Notes: generated by a model not told the origin, from the sequence alone. A DNA stretch of 64,000 nt from Termitidicoccus mucosus (GCF_038725785.1 NZ_CP109796.1:310001-374000), one strand, 5' to 3'. Shown: positions 35,325 to 46,003, counted from the stretch's first letter. Numbers and translations are program-made.

Positions 35325-37477
35325 TCAGAACTCGACGCCGGCAGTCACGAAGAAAGTGCGCGGGCGCACCGGGCCGTATAAATAGGTCGGATCACGGTCT
35401 TCACCGTTATCGAAGAGATCCTTCTGGCGGTCATCGAAGAGGTTGCGCACGCCAGCGCCCAGTTTCAGCTCCAGGTGCGGCGAGAGGTGGAAAGTTTTGG
35501 AGACATTCAAATCGAGCTCCCAGAACTTGGGAGTCTTGCGATAGATGTCCGCTTCCCCGACGGCCAGCATGCTGCCCGTGTAGTTGAGCAGGGACGCGAT
35601 CTGCCAACCCGAATCGTGTTCATAGATGACGGAAAACAGGCCGGTCCATTCGGGCCGTTCGATGAACTCGCGTGTGGTCAGGCCGGTGACGCGGGTGATG
35701 GGATCGTCGAAACGCGCGCGGATGTAGCTGATGCTGCCCTCGAGGCGCAACCCACGGCCCACCACCCATTGAAAACCGTTTTCCCAGACAAAGACCTTGG
35801 CATCGGGGCCGTTGACGCGTTCCCAAATGCCCGTGTCGTTGGGATCGCTGTCGTCGATGTCGAAGGTGTCGTGCAGGAGCGTGTAGTGAAATGTCGAACT
35901 GAGCACGAGACGTTTGCCGAAGGAGGGAACCCACCAATCGGCGCCGAGCGTAAAGGAATCCGAGCGTTCCTCCTCGAGGTCGGGAGAGTTGCGCAGAAAA
36001 ATGGCGCCGCCGGAGCTCACGCCGATATGCAGATCCTCGTTATAGGCGCCGGGGGCGTTGAAGCCCGCCGAATAGGAGGCGCGCAGGGTAAGAGCATCAA
36101 TCGGCTCGTAACGCAACGCGATGCGCGGCGAGAAGATGGTGCCGTCCACGTTGTCATGCCGGTCCACCCGCACGCCTGGGACGAGTTCGAGCCCGGGCAG
36201 GAGGGTCCAGATGTCTTGGACGAAGAGTCCGTAGGTGCCGAAATCGTCGCTGGTGTCAGCGAGGGCAGGGTCGTTGGGGCGGCTTTCCTCCAGTTTCTCG
36301 TAGCGGTATTGCGCACCGTAAACGAGTTCGTGCGCACCGAGTTTTTGGGTGATTTGTCCGTCGAGAAAAAGGACTTGATTCCGCGTGTCGCTCCAGATGC
36401 GGCTGGCGACGGCGTTGATCGCGGCCTGATTGGCGGGATCAGCGGCGAAATCGGCCAGCGCAGCCTCCTCGGCGGGCGTGGGATTGTCGGGATCGGCGAA
36501 TCCGCCGGCCTCGTCGAAAGCGGTGAACTCGGCGTCGGCTCGTGCGCCATAAAAGGCGTCGCGCTGCAGGTGCAGATAGGAGCCGCGCACGGAGTAGAAT
36601 AGGCTGGGCGTGAGCTGCTGTTCCCATTGCAGGTTCAGCATGTGGATTTTGTGTGCCAGCGATTCGGCCACACGGGACTGCTCCTCGGGCAGATCAAGCT
36701 GGTCGCCGCCGCGGTGCGACTGGTCGATGTATTGGTAGGTGGCCTTGAGCAGTTTGTTCTCGTCGGGACGATAGAAGAACTGGAGACCGCCGACTTTGCT
36801 TTTGAACTCGGGCAGCTCGGTGAATCCGTCGGTCGTCAGATCAAGTCCCTCCCGATCTTCCCAGAGACCATAGGCGGTGAGGGCAAATTTCCCGGACTGA
36901 CTCAGGTGGCTGGCCTTGAAGGTAAACTTCCACTCGTCCGCATCGTTCTTCGTTGGAATAGGTCAGCAGGGCGCTGGTGTGGTTGTGCGTCGGCATCGCG
37001 GTGATGAGGTTGACGACGCCGGCGATGGCCTCCGGACCGTAAAGGACGGAGCTGCTGCCTTGACGATTTCGATGCGGTCGATAAAGATTGTTGGAAAAGA
37101 TCGGCGCCATAAACCTTGGCGAGTCCCGAATAGAGCGGCGCACCGTCGAACAGGATCGCCGTGTAGTCGGTGCTGAGACCGAGGAGTTGGATTTCGTTGA
37201 GACCGCAGTTGGAGCAACTCGACTCAAACCGGGCGCTCGGCACCAGCCGCAGGCTGTCGGCGAGGGTCACTCCACCGTGAGCTTTAATCTCGGAAGCGAG
37301 AAAAAATTCGGTTTTGATGGGTGCATCAGAGGCCAAACGCTCCGTGCGCGTGCCGGTGGAAACGGTGATGCGTTCCATGTTGATGACCTCGTCCTCAGGA
37401 TGAGGTGCGCTGTGGGCATCATAACCATTTGTTATGATTGCAGCTGCGATGACGAACTGTGCGATTTCGCGTTTCAT
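35325..37477 (-). pseudogene. TonB-dependent receptor with three frame shifts
   Basis: This is an outer-membrane receptor for a metal chelate or similar ligand. The signal peptide (IAQFVIAAAIITNGYDAHS) is followed by a plug starting ITVSTGTRTERLASDAPIKT. The plug contains ESSCSNCGLNEIQLLGLS, a Cys-rich plug motif known to me from a subset of metal/heme-type receptors. The frame shifts near 37105, 37060 and 36955. Across the joins one reads TIFIDRIEIVK, GSSVLYGPEAIAGVVNLIT and KFTFKASHLSQSGKFALTAYG, all expected plug and barrel sequence. The barrel runs to the stop at 35325 and ends VTAGVEF. No copy of the island's 20-bp motif precedes it. AT-rich sequence at 37520-37600 probably holds its promoter. 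Confidence 0.8.
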
Positions 37478-37733
37478 AATATATGGATTGAGAAACTGTT
37501 TCGGAAAAATTGCTTCATGTAGAGGTGAGGACTCAGTACCAATATAATATATTCCCTATGCTCTATTCATTATAAGGATTATCAAATGGATTATATTATG
37601 CCGATTCTCCATAGTCTTAACCGGCGTGTCCCTTTTCATTTCGATAGTTTCTGATTGGATCTCTGTCCCGGCGGCTCACCGCTGCGGCAGATGCGTGTTC
37701 AGGACCTTCGCGTTGGGCGCCAGGATGGCCTGC

Positions 37734-39143
37734 CTAGGATGACCGCAGCCCCCGACACGCCCCCAGGGCGATCAGCGCGGACGCCGCAAACAGTGCAACC
37801 AGTGGGACCAACGTCCGCCTCGCGGCCGCCCCGGCGGGTTCGTCCTCGAATGCAAACGCCGGAGCGCCGTCGAAATCGGTGAACGTTTTTTTCGCCAGCA
37901 CCAAGGGCTGGATGTAGCCGCGCAGCGTGTCGTGATACGCGTCCGCCTGCGCAACGAACAGGCGGTGGCGTTCCGGCCCGGAGCCGCCGAGGTCGTTGAA
38001 GGCCGCCTGGACGAGGAGCGCAGGCGAGAGGAAGCGCAGCGCGTCAACCAGCTTTTGCTGGCGCGCGATCCGCTCCGCGTGGCGGGCGCGCACCGGGGCG
38101 AGCAGGCGCTCCTGCTCGCGGTAGCCGGCGTCGGCCACCAGTGCGGGATCGGGCGCGCCCGCCGACCGCGCGTCCGGCGACGCGAGTTCGGGGTGATCCT
38201 CGAAGTATGCCGCGAGCAACTCGCTTTGCCGGTTGCGCGCGTCGGACTCCGCATCACGTTGCGCCCCGACAAACTCCAAGTGCGAGGGTGCCGGACCGAG
38301 TGTCTTCGCCACGACGTTGATCGTCGCGGGACGACGAGGTGAACAGCAGCCACGCGCCGCCAGCGCAACCGCGTTGGCCGCAGAGGAGCCGCGCGCGTTC
38401 GCCGCGAGGGCCAACGCCACCAGAACACGCCGTAGGCGACCGTCAGACCGCCCACAGGGCGAAACGTCCGCCTCCGCCTGCGGAGAATCCTCCGGCCCAC
38501 GCGAACGCGGCGGACGCGAAGAGCAAAAATACGCCGAGAACGTATCCGCCCGCCACGGCCCCACGCGCCACCATGACGCCCGTGATCGAGGATCGCTGGA
38601 GCAGCAGCAGGAGAGCGTGCCGCGCTCCCGCTCTCCGGACAGCAGGTTGTAGGTGAGCGCGAGCAGCAACAGCGGCAGGATATAGACCACGACGAAGGCC
38701 GCGTCGAAACGCCCGAGTAACTGGTGCTGCGGATTGTCATACCCAACCCCGGCGAGCGATTGCTCGCGCGACCGATAGGTGACTTTGAAAAGCGATGGAT
38801 AAAGATCGTCCTGACCGACGGTGAGCATGCCGGCGGAGAGCGGAGGCTTCGCGGCGTAACCGGCGAGGTAGAAGCGACCGAAGCCGGCCGGGTTGCGCGG
38901 GTCGCGGAAGGCGGCGACTTCGGCCTCGCCGGCGTCGAGCCTCGCCGCGAATGCGCGGGCTTCCCGGGCGAGCGCGACCGTGTTGGCCTGTGCCTCGGCC
39001 TGCAGCGCGCGACGCGCGTGAGCGTGGCTCGCGCCGTTGGCGACGGCAAAAAGCGTGAGCGCGGCGAGCAGGGCCGCGAGCAGCCACGGAGCGAGGTCGG
39101 CCCGCAGGTGACGGAGTTCCCATTTCAAAAGACGGCTGGACAT
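37734..39143 (-). pseudogene. ABC-2 type permease (DUF3526-like), several frame shifts in the middle
   Basis: An N-terminal membrane segment (WLLAALLAALTLFAVANG) is followed by a ~110-residue extracytoplasmic domain. The membrane region VVYILPLLLLALTYNLLSGERERGTL matches ABC-2 permeases of the NosY/NatB type. Between ~38615 and 38330 the frame changes about five times. Other frames give GVMVARGAVAGGYVLGVFLL, LTVAYGVFWW and ALALAANARGSS, which are the expected membrane helices. The last ~190 residues are a second soluble insert and a final helix. It is the second permease in the hcp1-TonB operon (7 bases after the first), and the pair probably forms one heterodimeric transporter. Confidence 0.75.
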
Positions 39144-39150
39144 GAGGAAG

Positions 39151-40560
39151 TCAAAGAGGGTTGAGGGTGCGCGCGGCCCGCACGAGCAGCAGGGGCGCGA
39201 GCATCAGCCAGAGGGCGAGTGCAAGGAGGGAGACGGACTGGGCGCGCAGCGCCGCAGAGGGTGACGGTGGGTGGTAGACGAAAGGGGGCATTTTCGCCCA
39301 CAGGCCGGCGTCGGCCAGATAGGTCGAGCCGTCGCGCGGGCCGTTGAAAATCAGGTCACCGTTCAACTCGCGTTGAAGCAGGCGGCGGTGCTGTTCGGCG
39401 GCGCCGATGAAGTCACGGTGGTGCGCGAAATCGGTGCCCGCGAGGGATTGCGAGACCTGCCGCACGGCCTGAAAGGGCGCGATCCACGCGAGCGAGCGGA
39501 CGAGGTCGTTTTGCGCTTCGATGCGGTCGAACAGCCGCCCGAACACGTCGTCGAAGACGCGGTTTCCCGCCTCCTCGCCCGCCTGAAGGAAGAGGCCGCG
39601 CGAATTGACCGGCAAATCCTCCGGGCGAGACACACCGAAGCGGCCCATCAGCTCCGCCTCCAGTCTGCGCTGCTCGGCGAGGTGAAAATCGGGCGCGCCG
39701 AAACGCATGCGCAATTCCTCGCGCACTGCGACCGGAGAGGTCAGCGGATGAAGCCGCGCGGCCAGCTCGATGGCGGCGCGCGGCAGCAGCAGGCCGTTGA
39801 GCGTCCATAGTCCGAGCAGGATGACAAGCGAGGCACGCGAGGTTCGAGCGAGCGCCGAGACTGCCAATGAGCCGGCCAGGAACACTGCGAGATAGACGAG
39901 ATGCACGGCGGCGAATAGCACGAGGCGAAGCCACGTGCCGCTGGTGAGCGTGCCTTCGCGGGCGAGCCATACGGCGAGCGAGCCCACCACAACGGCGGGG
40001 ACCACTGCGAGGGTGAGCGCGGCGGCTTGTCCGAACATCTTGCCCAACAGCCAGCGAGCGGGAGAAACGCCGAGGGCGAATACCTGCCGGAGCGTTCCGC
40101 GCTCGCGTTCGCCGGCCACGGTGCCGAAGCAGTTCACGATGATGAGCAGGGGGAGCAGGAGCTGCAGCACGAGGACGGCGGTGAGCTCGCCGAAGCGTTG
40201 CGCGGCGGTGGCGTCCTCGGCGGGTTTGCCGGTAAAGTCGTTCTGGTTGTGCGCCTCCAGCCAAACGACCGAGCCCACATAGGGTTCGATCCCGGGATCA
40301 AGCAGGGCAGGGGAGAGGCGGGGCTTGAAGACGTGGAGGCCGTAATGAGCGGCGGAGTGCGGGTTTTTGTCCGGCTGGCCGATCCAGTGTGCGTGCTCGT
40401 GGCGGACGGCGGCGGCACGGCGCGCGGCGAGGTCGCGCTGGAACGACCAGCCCGCGAGGAGCGCGGCGGCGAGCAGCAGGCCCACGAGGGCGGCGCAGAG
40501 GCGGAAGCGTCCGTCGCGGAGCGTGGCGGTGAATTCGTGGCGGGCGATGACGGTGATCAT
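39151..40560 (-). CDS. ABC-2 type transporter permease (DUF3526-like)
   Basis: This 469-residue inner-membrane protein has one N-terminal helix (LCAALVGLLLAAALLAGWSF) and an extracytoplasmic domain of ~100 residues. Four central helices begin with LQLLLPLLIIVNCFGTVAGE and include the ABC-2 signature GERERGTLRQVFALGVSP. A second soluble domain of ~150 residues and a last helix follow. It contains HEHAHW in the first extracytoplasmic loop. It lacks an ATPase of its own; the only ABC ATPase nearby is at 46004-46786, under the same motif. It is downstream of a TonB receptor and co-transcribed with its sister permease. The transported compound is unknown; metal or metallophore is inferred from context. 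Confidence 0.82.
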   Translation of the reverse strand: MITVIARHEFTATLRDGRFRLCAALVGLLLAAALLAGWSFQRDLAARRAAAVRHEHAHWIGQPDKNPHSAAHYGLHVFKPRLSPALLDPGIEPYVGSVVWLEAHNQNDFTGKPAEDATAAQRFGELTAVLVLQLLLPLLIIVNCFGTVAGERERGTLRQVFALGVSPARWLLGKMFGQAAALTLAVVPAVVVGSLAVWLAREGTLTSGTWLRLVLFAAVHLVYLAVFLAGSLAVSALARTSRASLVILLGLWTLNGLLLPRAAIELAARLHPLTSPVAVREELRMRFGAPDFHLAEQRRLEAELMGRFGVSRPEDLPVNSRGLFLQAGEEAGNRVFDDVFGRLFDRIEAQNDLVRSLAWIAPFQAVRQVSQSLAGTDFAHHRDFIGAAEQHRRLLQRELNGDLIFNGPRDGSTYLADAGLWAKMPPFVYHPPSPSAALRAQSVSLLALALWLMLAPLLLVRAARTLNPL

Positions 40561-40616
40561 GGCGGCGGGGGAGCGCGCGGCTTTTCGGGAGGGAAGGCCG
40601 CGCGCGGAACCGGATT

Positions 40617-42698
40617 TCAGAAAGCGAAGCGCACGCCGGCGATGACTTCACATTCCGGGCGCGGATCCAGCGCAAGATCTCCTCCGGATGCGTAGGCCAC
40701 CTCGCTGCTGTTTTTGATGGGCTGCCAGGTCAGCCCGAGAGTGAACTGCCAGCGTTTCATTTCGTAAGCCGCACGGAAGTCGTAGCGCGCGTAGGGCCGC
40801 GCGTGGTGGAGCACGCCGCTCAGGAAATAGGGGATGCCGGAAATGTAATAAGCGTCTGCATTGAGCAGGATGAGACGGGTTTCGGCCAAGGTGAGGGTAT
40901 AGGCAAGGCCGGCTTTCCACGTGTCGCCCGGCACGGACAAGCGGTCGGCCGTGCCCGGGGCGGCAGTGTCGATGCGGGCGCGCACGATGCGGGCGTAGCC
41001 AGCGTAAAGGGAAAGGTTTTTCGCAGGCAGCCATTCGAGCTGCACTTCCCAGCCATCGCGGGTGGTCTCGCCGACGTTTTCATAGACGCCGGGCGAGACT
41101 TGCGTCGTTTCATCGTCGTTTTCCGTATGATAGCCTTCGACCGAGAACCTCCAACCGGGCGCGAACCCGAAGCGCAGGCCAAGATCGAAGGACCCCACCG
41201 TGGACGACTCCAGCCCGGACACGGACGCACCACCAGGTGCATCGAGCGGACCGGTGCCGGAATAGGGACTGAGCTCGTTCGATGCAGGCGGGCGGAATCC
41301 CTGTCCGTAATTGGCGAAAATTTCCAACCGGCTGGCCGGCGTGAGCACGAGGCCGATGCGTGGAGTGAAAACCGGACGACTGTAGGTGGCCGAAGCATCG
41401 GGCTGGCGACGATTCCCGATATCGTAATCGAAACCATCGGCGCGAATGCCACCAACGAGCTTGAGCGCGTTTGCGAGCTTCCACTGGGCTTGGACAAACG
41501 CGCCGTAGGCGAGCAGGTCGAGATCGTAGTTAAAGGCATAGTTGGTGGTCGGAACGTTGTCCGACCAAAGGCGCGACTCGGCGTCGCCGCGGTCATAGCG
41601 TCCTTCAAGGCCGACAGTCAGCGAACCGCGGTTGCCGACAAGGAAGTTTCGCAATGCACGGGCGCCCAAGATATCGCGTCGGTCGTAAAGCACGTTGAGG
41701 TTGGTTGCCGTGGCCCCTACCGCACGGGTGCGCTCGTAATACTCGTAGCCGAGGGAGGCATTCCAGCCTTCTTCGCTTCTGGCGGGCGCGCGGGTGAAGA
41801 CGAGGCTGGCCCGGGTGGCCTCACCCCACGCGGGCGCAGTATAGGGATCGCGATCGCGGGCGCTGACCGCGCCGGAGCGCAGATCGCCCAGACGCAGCAT
41901 GCCGGAGGCGTTCCAATAGGCGCGCTGAAAGGCGGCGCGGGCGGCCCACACACCATCTGCATGGAGAATGGAGGTCTTTCCGAAAAGACTCAGCCGGTCG
42001 GAGTCCGCGTGGTCGCGGTATCCGTCCGAGTGCCGGGCATCAGCGGCGAACAGTCCTTGCACGCCACGCGTCTGGCCGGAGGCGGTCAGCGCACCGTGGA
42101 GATAGCCATGGCTGCCCGCGTCCACTCGGGCCGACGCATCCGGGGCCACCGAACGCGTGACAATGTTGACCGCACCGGCGCGGTTCTGATTGCCATAGAG
42201 CGCGGAGAATGGTCCCTTGATGACCTCAATGCGCTCGATCATCTCCGGTGTGAGCCAGCTCAGGTCATTCATACCGTCGGAGAGCGCGGAGGAGGGGAGG
42301 TTTTGCGCGATGCCGTCCACGTAAACCGCGACGTCGGCGCCATGGGTGCGGGTAAGAAAACCGCGCATCTTGATTGAAGTGCCGGTGTCGCCTTGGTTGA
42401 GATTGTGCGCCATGATGCCGGGCACGCGGCGCAGGAGACCGCCAAAGTCGCCCGTAAAATTCGTGCGCTCCAGCGAGTCGTGGTCGATGATGCTGACGGA
42501 CGCCGGCAGGCCCGTGCTTTGCAGCGTGATGTCGCCGATGCCGAGCGCGTTGTCACCGACGACCTTGTAGCGGTCAAGCCTGACGATTTCCCCATCGGAC
42601 TCCCCGGTTGGGGCGGGAACGATGGTCTGAGCCGACAGGGCGGATGTGAAAAGAATCAGAGGGATGGATAACAAACGAGTATGATAAGGGGAGTGCAT
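40617..42698 (-). CDS. TonB-dependent outer-membrane receptor
   Basis: From ATG 42698 (MHSPYHTRLLSIPLILF) the protein has a signal peptide cut near LSAQ, an intact plug, and a full barrel ending ECEVIAGVRFAF. The plug holds ITLQSTGLPASVSIIDHDSL, IKMRGFLTRTHGADVAVYVDG and IERIEVIKGPFSALYGNQNRAGAVNIVT. Its ~693 residues are a normal length. The architecture resembles siderophore-type receptors. Gene order hcp1-TonB-permease-permease under the island's 20-bp motif suggests uptake of a metal complex. Its frame is intact, unlike the receptor at 35325-37477. The start at 42698 is preferred to upstream codons because it gives a proper signal peptide. Confidence 0.88.
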   Translation of the reverse strand: MHSPYHTRLLSIPLILFTSALSAQTIVPAPTGESDGEIVRLDRYKVVGDNALGIGDITLQSTGLPASVSIIDHDSLERTNFTGDFGGLLRRVPGIMAHNLNQGDTGTSIKMRGFLTRTHGADVAVYVDGIAQNLPSSALSDGMNDLSWLTPEMIERIEVIKGPFSALYGNQNRAGAVNIVTRSVAPDASARVDAGSHGYLHGALTASGQTRGVQGLFAADARHSDGYRDHADSDRLSLFGKTSILHADGVWAARAAFQRAYWNASGMLRLGDLRSGAVSARDRDPYTAPAWGEATRASLVFTRAPARSEEGWNASLGYEYYERTRAVGATATNLNVLYDRRDILGARALRNFLVGNRGSLTVGLEGRYDRGDAESRLWSDNVPTTNYAFNYDLDLLAYGAFVQAQWKLANALKLVGGIRADGFDYDIGNRRQPDASATYSRPVFTPRIGLVLTPASRLEIFANYGQGFRPPASNELSPYSGTGPLDAPGGASVSGLESSTVGSFDLGLRFGFAPGWRFSVEGYHTENDDETTQVSPGVYENVGETTRDGWEVQLEWLPAKNLSLYAGYARIVRARIDTAAPGTADRLSVPGDTWKAGLAYTLTLAETRLILLNADAYYISGIPYFLSGVLHHARPYARYDFRAAYEMKRWQFTLGLTWQPIKNSSEVAYASGGDLALDPRPECEVIAGVRFAF

Positions 42699-42822
42699 GG
42701 GTTGGTCTGGATAAATGCGTATAAACACAATCCGGCCGCCAGTGGCGGACGCGGACAAATGACAGGGTTACGAATAAAACACCGGACCGCGCAGGGACCG
42801 GCGGACGAACAATCAAGCCAAT

Positions 42823-43245
42823 TTAGACCCGCGGCGGCGCACGCCCCGGCGGCAACGCATGCGGGATCACCGCCAGTACCGGCACCGGTGGAAAAGTGGC
42901 CACCCGTATGGCAAGCACACGCTCTATGAAAGCCGTCGCCGGCAGCCCGATTGCAACGAGCACGTGGCCGCTTGAGAAAAGTGTGATAATGCAGCCGGAG
43001 TCATCATGGTCGTGTCCATTCGCGCCGGCCATTCCTTCGGCAAGTTTGCCATCGTGCGTGTCGGACGCAGGGGAGGCATGATGCTCGTCACAGTGCACAT
43101 ATCCGGAATGCCTGAGATGGCCGCAAAGCCATTCGTGCGCGGCAGAACTTGCTGCAAACACGTTCAGTGCCAATATCACCATCACGCCCAGCACCGCCAT
43201 GAGGCGGTGCAAGCGAGGCGTATAATGGGTGCGGGGGAAGGTCAT
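42823..43245 (-). CDS. His/Cys-rich two-helix membrane protein, paralog 1 (hcp1)
   Basis: This 140-residue protein belongs to a three-member family in this window. After a short basic N-terminus comes a membrane helix (LMAVLGVMVILALNVFAASS) and then AAHEWLCGHLRHSG. A loop rich in His, Cys and Asp follows (CDEHHASPASDTHDG ... NGHDHDDSGC). The family signature is GCIITLFSSGHVL, leading into a second helix, and the end is HALPPGRAPPRV. The ATG at 43245 lies 19 bases after the 20-bp motif. The His/Cys loop would face the periplasm and could bind metal. It is the first gene of the TonB-permease operon. I do not recognise a named family. Confidence 0.7.
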   Translation of the reverse strand: MTFPRTHYTPRLHRLMAVLGVMVILALNVFAASSAAHEWLCGHLRHSGYVHCDEHHASPASDTHDGKLAEGMAGANGHDHDDSGCIITLFSSGHVLVAIGLPATAFIERVLAIRVATFPPVPVLAVIPHALPPGRAPPRV

Positions 43246-43264
43246 CGAAATGTGTGGTGGAATG

Positions 43265-43284
43265 AGCCTAGCAAAGTCGTCAAG
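43265..43284 (-). promoter_or_regulatory. island motif copy 1 (before hcp1-TonB operon)
   Basis: On the minus strand this reads CTTGACGACTTTGCTAGGCT, identical to copy 3. It ends 19 bases before the hcp1 ATG. It also overlaps the stop codon of the upstream CobW gene (TGA within TTGACG). The part TGCTAGGCT resembles an extended -10 element. TTGACG is too close to act as its -35. Confidence 0.8.
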
Positions 43285-44674
43285 CCTCCCGCGATCCATC
43301 AGGCACTGCGTGCCCTGCAATCACTCCATCTGTCACCAAGCAGCGTTTAAATCCTTCGACCAATTCATCTCGGTTGAGATTTCGGCCGATAAAAACGAAC
43401 GTGTTCACGCGCGACTCGTCGCCCCATGGGCGGTCGAGGCGTCCGTCAAAGAGCATGTGCACCCCCTGAAAAACCAGCCGTTGGTCGCTGCCGTGGACAG
43501 CCAGCACGCCCTTGCTGCGGAAGATGTCGTTGCCCTTCGTGCGCAACAACACGTCCAGCCACTCGTTCAATCGCTTTCCATCGAGATTTCCGGGCAGGCT
43601 TACGCCTACGGACGTCACCTCTTCGTCGTGCTCATGGTCGGGCTTGAAGGTGTGCTCCCATTTCGGCGCAACGCCTTCGCCCGCGATGTGGAGCGCGGCA
43701 TTGAACTCATCCGGATGGTGCTGGGTGAACAGAGCGTAAAGCCCTGCCCTTTTTACAAGCACGGGAAAAACTGCCGGAAAAGCAGAAAAACTCAGTTGTT
43801 GGTGCGTTTCACCCGGCAGGATGGCGTCACCGGGGCGCAGAACCGTCTCCCAATCCGAAAAAGTCCGCACCGCCGCCTCGCGGGCGGTCGTGATGTCAGT
43901 CTCGCTCAGACTGGCAACCGGCAGCAATGTCACGCTCATCTCGGGATCGGGTCCTTCATCGATGGTCAAGGCCGCTTTGCCAGCGGGCAGTTCATAGACG
44001 CCCGCCCACTCGAACGGATATTCCGGCTCCAAGAACTGCGGGTCGATTTCCGTGGCCCGAGAGAGATTAAAGCCGCCTACGCCCAGCACCCGATCCAAGG
44101 CAATCTCCCCGTTGCGCGTCCGATGGATTTTCGCGGCAGCGTTCATTTTCCGCAGACGAGCTTCCAATGCGTTTAGCTCGTTTGGTTCCACGAGATCAAT
44201 CTTGTTCAAGAGGATCACATCCGCGAATGCGACCTGTTCCCGCGCTTCATCGGAGTCGTCGAGATGCAGCGCGATGTGTTTTGCGTCTACGACGGTGACG
44301 ATCGCATCGAGGCGGAAGACCTCGCGAATTTCGGGGTCGGTGAAAAACGTCTGCGCCACTGGACCGGGATCGGCGAGCCCAGTAGTTTCGATGAGCACCG
44401 CATCAAGGGGCTCCTTGCGCTTGGCCAGCCGGGTGAGAATACGGATGAGATCGCCGCGCACGGTGCAGCAAATGCAGCCATTGTTCATTTCGAACAACTC
44501 CTCATCGCTTTGGATGACGAGTTGGTTATCAACGCCAACCTCGCCAAACTCGTTTTCGATGACGGCGATCTTCTTGCCGTGCTGTTCGGTGAGAATGCGG
44601 TTGAGCAGCGTGGTCTTTCCTGCGCCGAGAAAGCCAGTGAGGATAGTCACAGGGATGGGATTCTTTGGGTTCAT
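43280..44674 (-). CDS. CobW/COG0523 metal-chaperone GTPase
   Basis: COG0523 GTPases deliver or guard metal ions, often zinc under limitation. All hallmarks are present: Walker [13 protein letters not shown], the metal motif [17 protein letters not shown] and the base-specificity motif NKIDLV. The C-terminal CobW_C domain ends [21 protein letters not shown] His/Glu-rich insert ([11 protein letters not shown]) between the domains adds likely metal ligands. At 464 residues it is at the long end for the family. It is last in the unit hcp2-ATPase-methyltransferase-amidase-CobW, 13 bases after the amidase. Its stop overlaps motif copy 1. Confidence 0.9.
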   Translation of the reverse strand: MNPKNPIPVTILTGFLGAGKTTLLNRILTEQHGKKIAVIENEFGEVGVDNQLVIQSDEELFEMNNGCICCTVRGDLIRILTRLAKRKEPLDAVLIETTGLADPGPVAQTFFTDPEIREVFRLDAIVTVVDAKHIALHLDDSDEAREQVAFADVILLNKIDLVEPNELNALEARLRKMNAAAKIHRTRNGEIALDRVLGVGGFNLSRATEIDPQFLEPEYPFEWAGVYELPAGKAALTIDEGPDPEMSVTLLPVASLSETDITTAREAAVRTFSDWETVLRPGDAILPGETHQQLSFSAFPAVFPVLVKRAGLYALFTQHHPDEFNAALHIAGEGVAPKWEHTFKPDHEHDEEVTSVGVSLPGNLDGKRLNEWLDVLLRTKGNDIFRSKGVLAVHGSDQRLVFQGVHMLFDGRLDRPWGDESRVNTFVFIGRNLNRDELVEGFKRCLVTDGVIAGHAVPDGSREA

Positions 44675-44687
44675 AATGGAAATTCGT

Positions 44688-45277
44688 TCAGCCGAATCTC
44701 GCGTGCATCGCCGCGATGGGAAAATTTCGGCCGGGACAAACGGTGCGCCCGGGATTGATTTCGCGGTGCACCGCGAAACGCACCGGAGTCTTTACTACAT
44801 CTGCTTTGAGATATTCGACCAACGCGATGAAAGAACGAAGTTGCCCCGGCGTGGGTTGGGTTTCCTCAAAATTCCCAACGCAACAAATGCCGATGCCGAC
44901 TTGGTTGACCGCCTCGTCGTGGACATGTCCCCCGGCGAACTGCTTCAACCAGCGTCCGCCAATTTCAATTTCGCCGTCACCCGATCGGCTTCCGTTGCCA
45001 ATGACGAAGTGATAAGCGAGGCCATGCTCCATGCCGTGAGACCGATGATAGCGGTCGAATATCGCCGCGTTCCCGACAGCGGTTCCGCTATGATGACCCA
45101 CAATGATTTTCCAGCGGTCGGGAACGATGGTGAGCGCTCGGGTCGTCGCTGCGACACGATCCAATGCCGCCGGGCGGCTTCGCCCCGCAATCGTCTTGGC
45201 TGCGCCGCGAAGCGCCACCGAGCTTCCGAGCAGAGCCAGCCCAATGAGAAAGGTGCGACGGTTATGCTTCGAGATCA
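44688..45277 (-). CDS. exported N-acetylmuramoyl-L-alanine amidase-like protein (PGRP/amidase_2 fold)
   Basis: From ATG 45277 the N-terminus [20 protein letters not shown] is a twin-arginine-type signal. The domain has the amidase_2/PGRP zinc ligands: HHSGT, the second His in GGHVHDE, and Cys in [11 protein letters not shown]. The family cleaves peptide from glycan in the cell wall. A second amidase copy is one of the genes known to accompany COG0523 genes in zinc-limitation regulons of other bacteria. That supports the zinc reading, although this copy keeps all three zinc ligands. The start overlaps the methyltransferase stop by 16 bases; the CobW gene starts 13 bases after its end. Confidence 0.8.
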
Positions 45278-45971
45278 TTTTCACGTCGCGCATACCAAGC
45301 GTGAATCAACAGGGACTGCGAAAATTGCACGGCCGAGGGGAAGCCTGCTTCGGCGAGCAATGCTTCCATTGCCTCGGCCGGTAGCAGCCCGACCTCGCGA
45401 GCGTAGGCGGCAAGCATGCCCTGAATCTGTTCCTCGTTCGCTCCCGAGTAACGCATCATCCGCTGCCAGACGCCAAGCAGGCTCTCGTGCTGGCCGCGCG
45501 GAGCAGTCGTGAGATCGGCGCTGACGAGCAATCCGCCCGGACGAAGCCGGGACGCGATCTCGCAAAAAAAACCAACGCGCTGCGCCCGGTCCGTGAGAAA
45601 CTGAGAAACAAGAATCGCCGTGGCGGCATGGAACTTAACCTCGGCAGGAAGTTCATGCACGTAGGCCGCATGGAAATCGCAGCGGTCGGCGATGCCCGCC
45701 GCCGCAACGCGTCGCTTGCAAACGTCGAGCATAGGCGCAGAGGGATCGACCGCCGCGAAGCGCCAGCCGGGAAAGAATCGTGCGAGGGCGATCAGTTCTG
45801 CGCCGGTGCCGACGCCAAGACAAAGAACATGGGCATCGCGCGGCAGTTCCTGAAAACCAAGTTCATCTGCAAATGCAGACTGTCGCGCAACGGTGCCAGT
45901 TTTGTCCAGCGGTCGTCGTAAGACTCGGCGTGTTGCCGGTCGAATTTCATGGGAGCATTGGATGGATTCAT
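45262..45971 (-). pseudogene. class I SAM-dependent methyltransferase with one frame shift
   Basis: The N-terminal frame reads MKFDRQHAESYDDRWTKLAP (start 45971, or 45950). It shifts near 45860 into LPRDAHVLCLGVGTGAEL, the SAM-binding glycine loop. FAAVDPSAPML follows as the acidic motif, then a typical Rossmann C-terminus (IASRLRPGGLLVSADL). The combined length of ~235 residues is normal. The substrate is unknown. It sits between the ABC ATPase (33 bases upstream) and the amidase (overlapping), so it belongs to the metal operon; similar methyltransferases can modify metallophores or small metabolites (inference). Confidence 0.75.
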
Positions 45972-46003
45972 CGGGATCGAAGGTTTGTTTAGAAATGGAA
46001 TGT

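Noticed and set aside
35475..36602. 375-codon plus-strand frame opposite the second TonB receptor
   Set aside because: Barrel strands on the minus strand are convincing; the plus frame is shadow.
40803..42377. 524-codon plus-strand frame over the TonB receptor
   Set aside because: The opposite strand encodes an intact TonB receptor with signal peptide, plug and barrel; the plus frame is shadow sequence.
43265..43284. Reading the 20-bp motif as a standard -35/-10 promoter
   Set aside because: TTGACG and the TANNCT hexamer are only 7 bases apart, and no -10 is found 16-18 bases after TTGACG in all copies.
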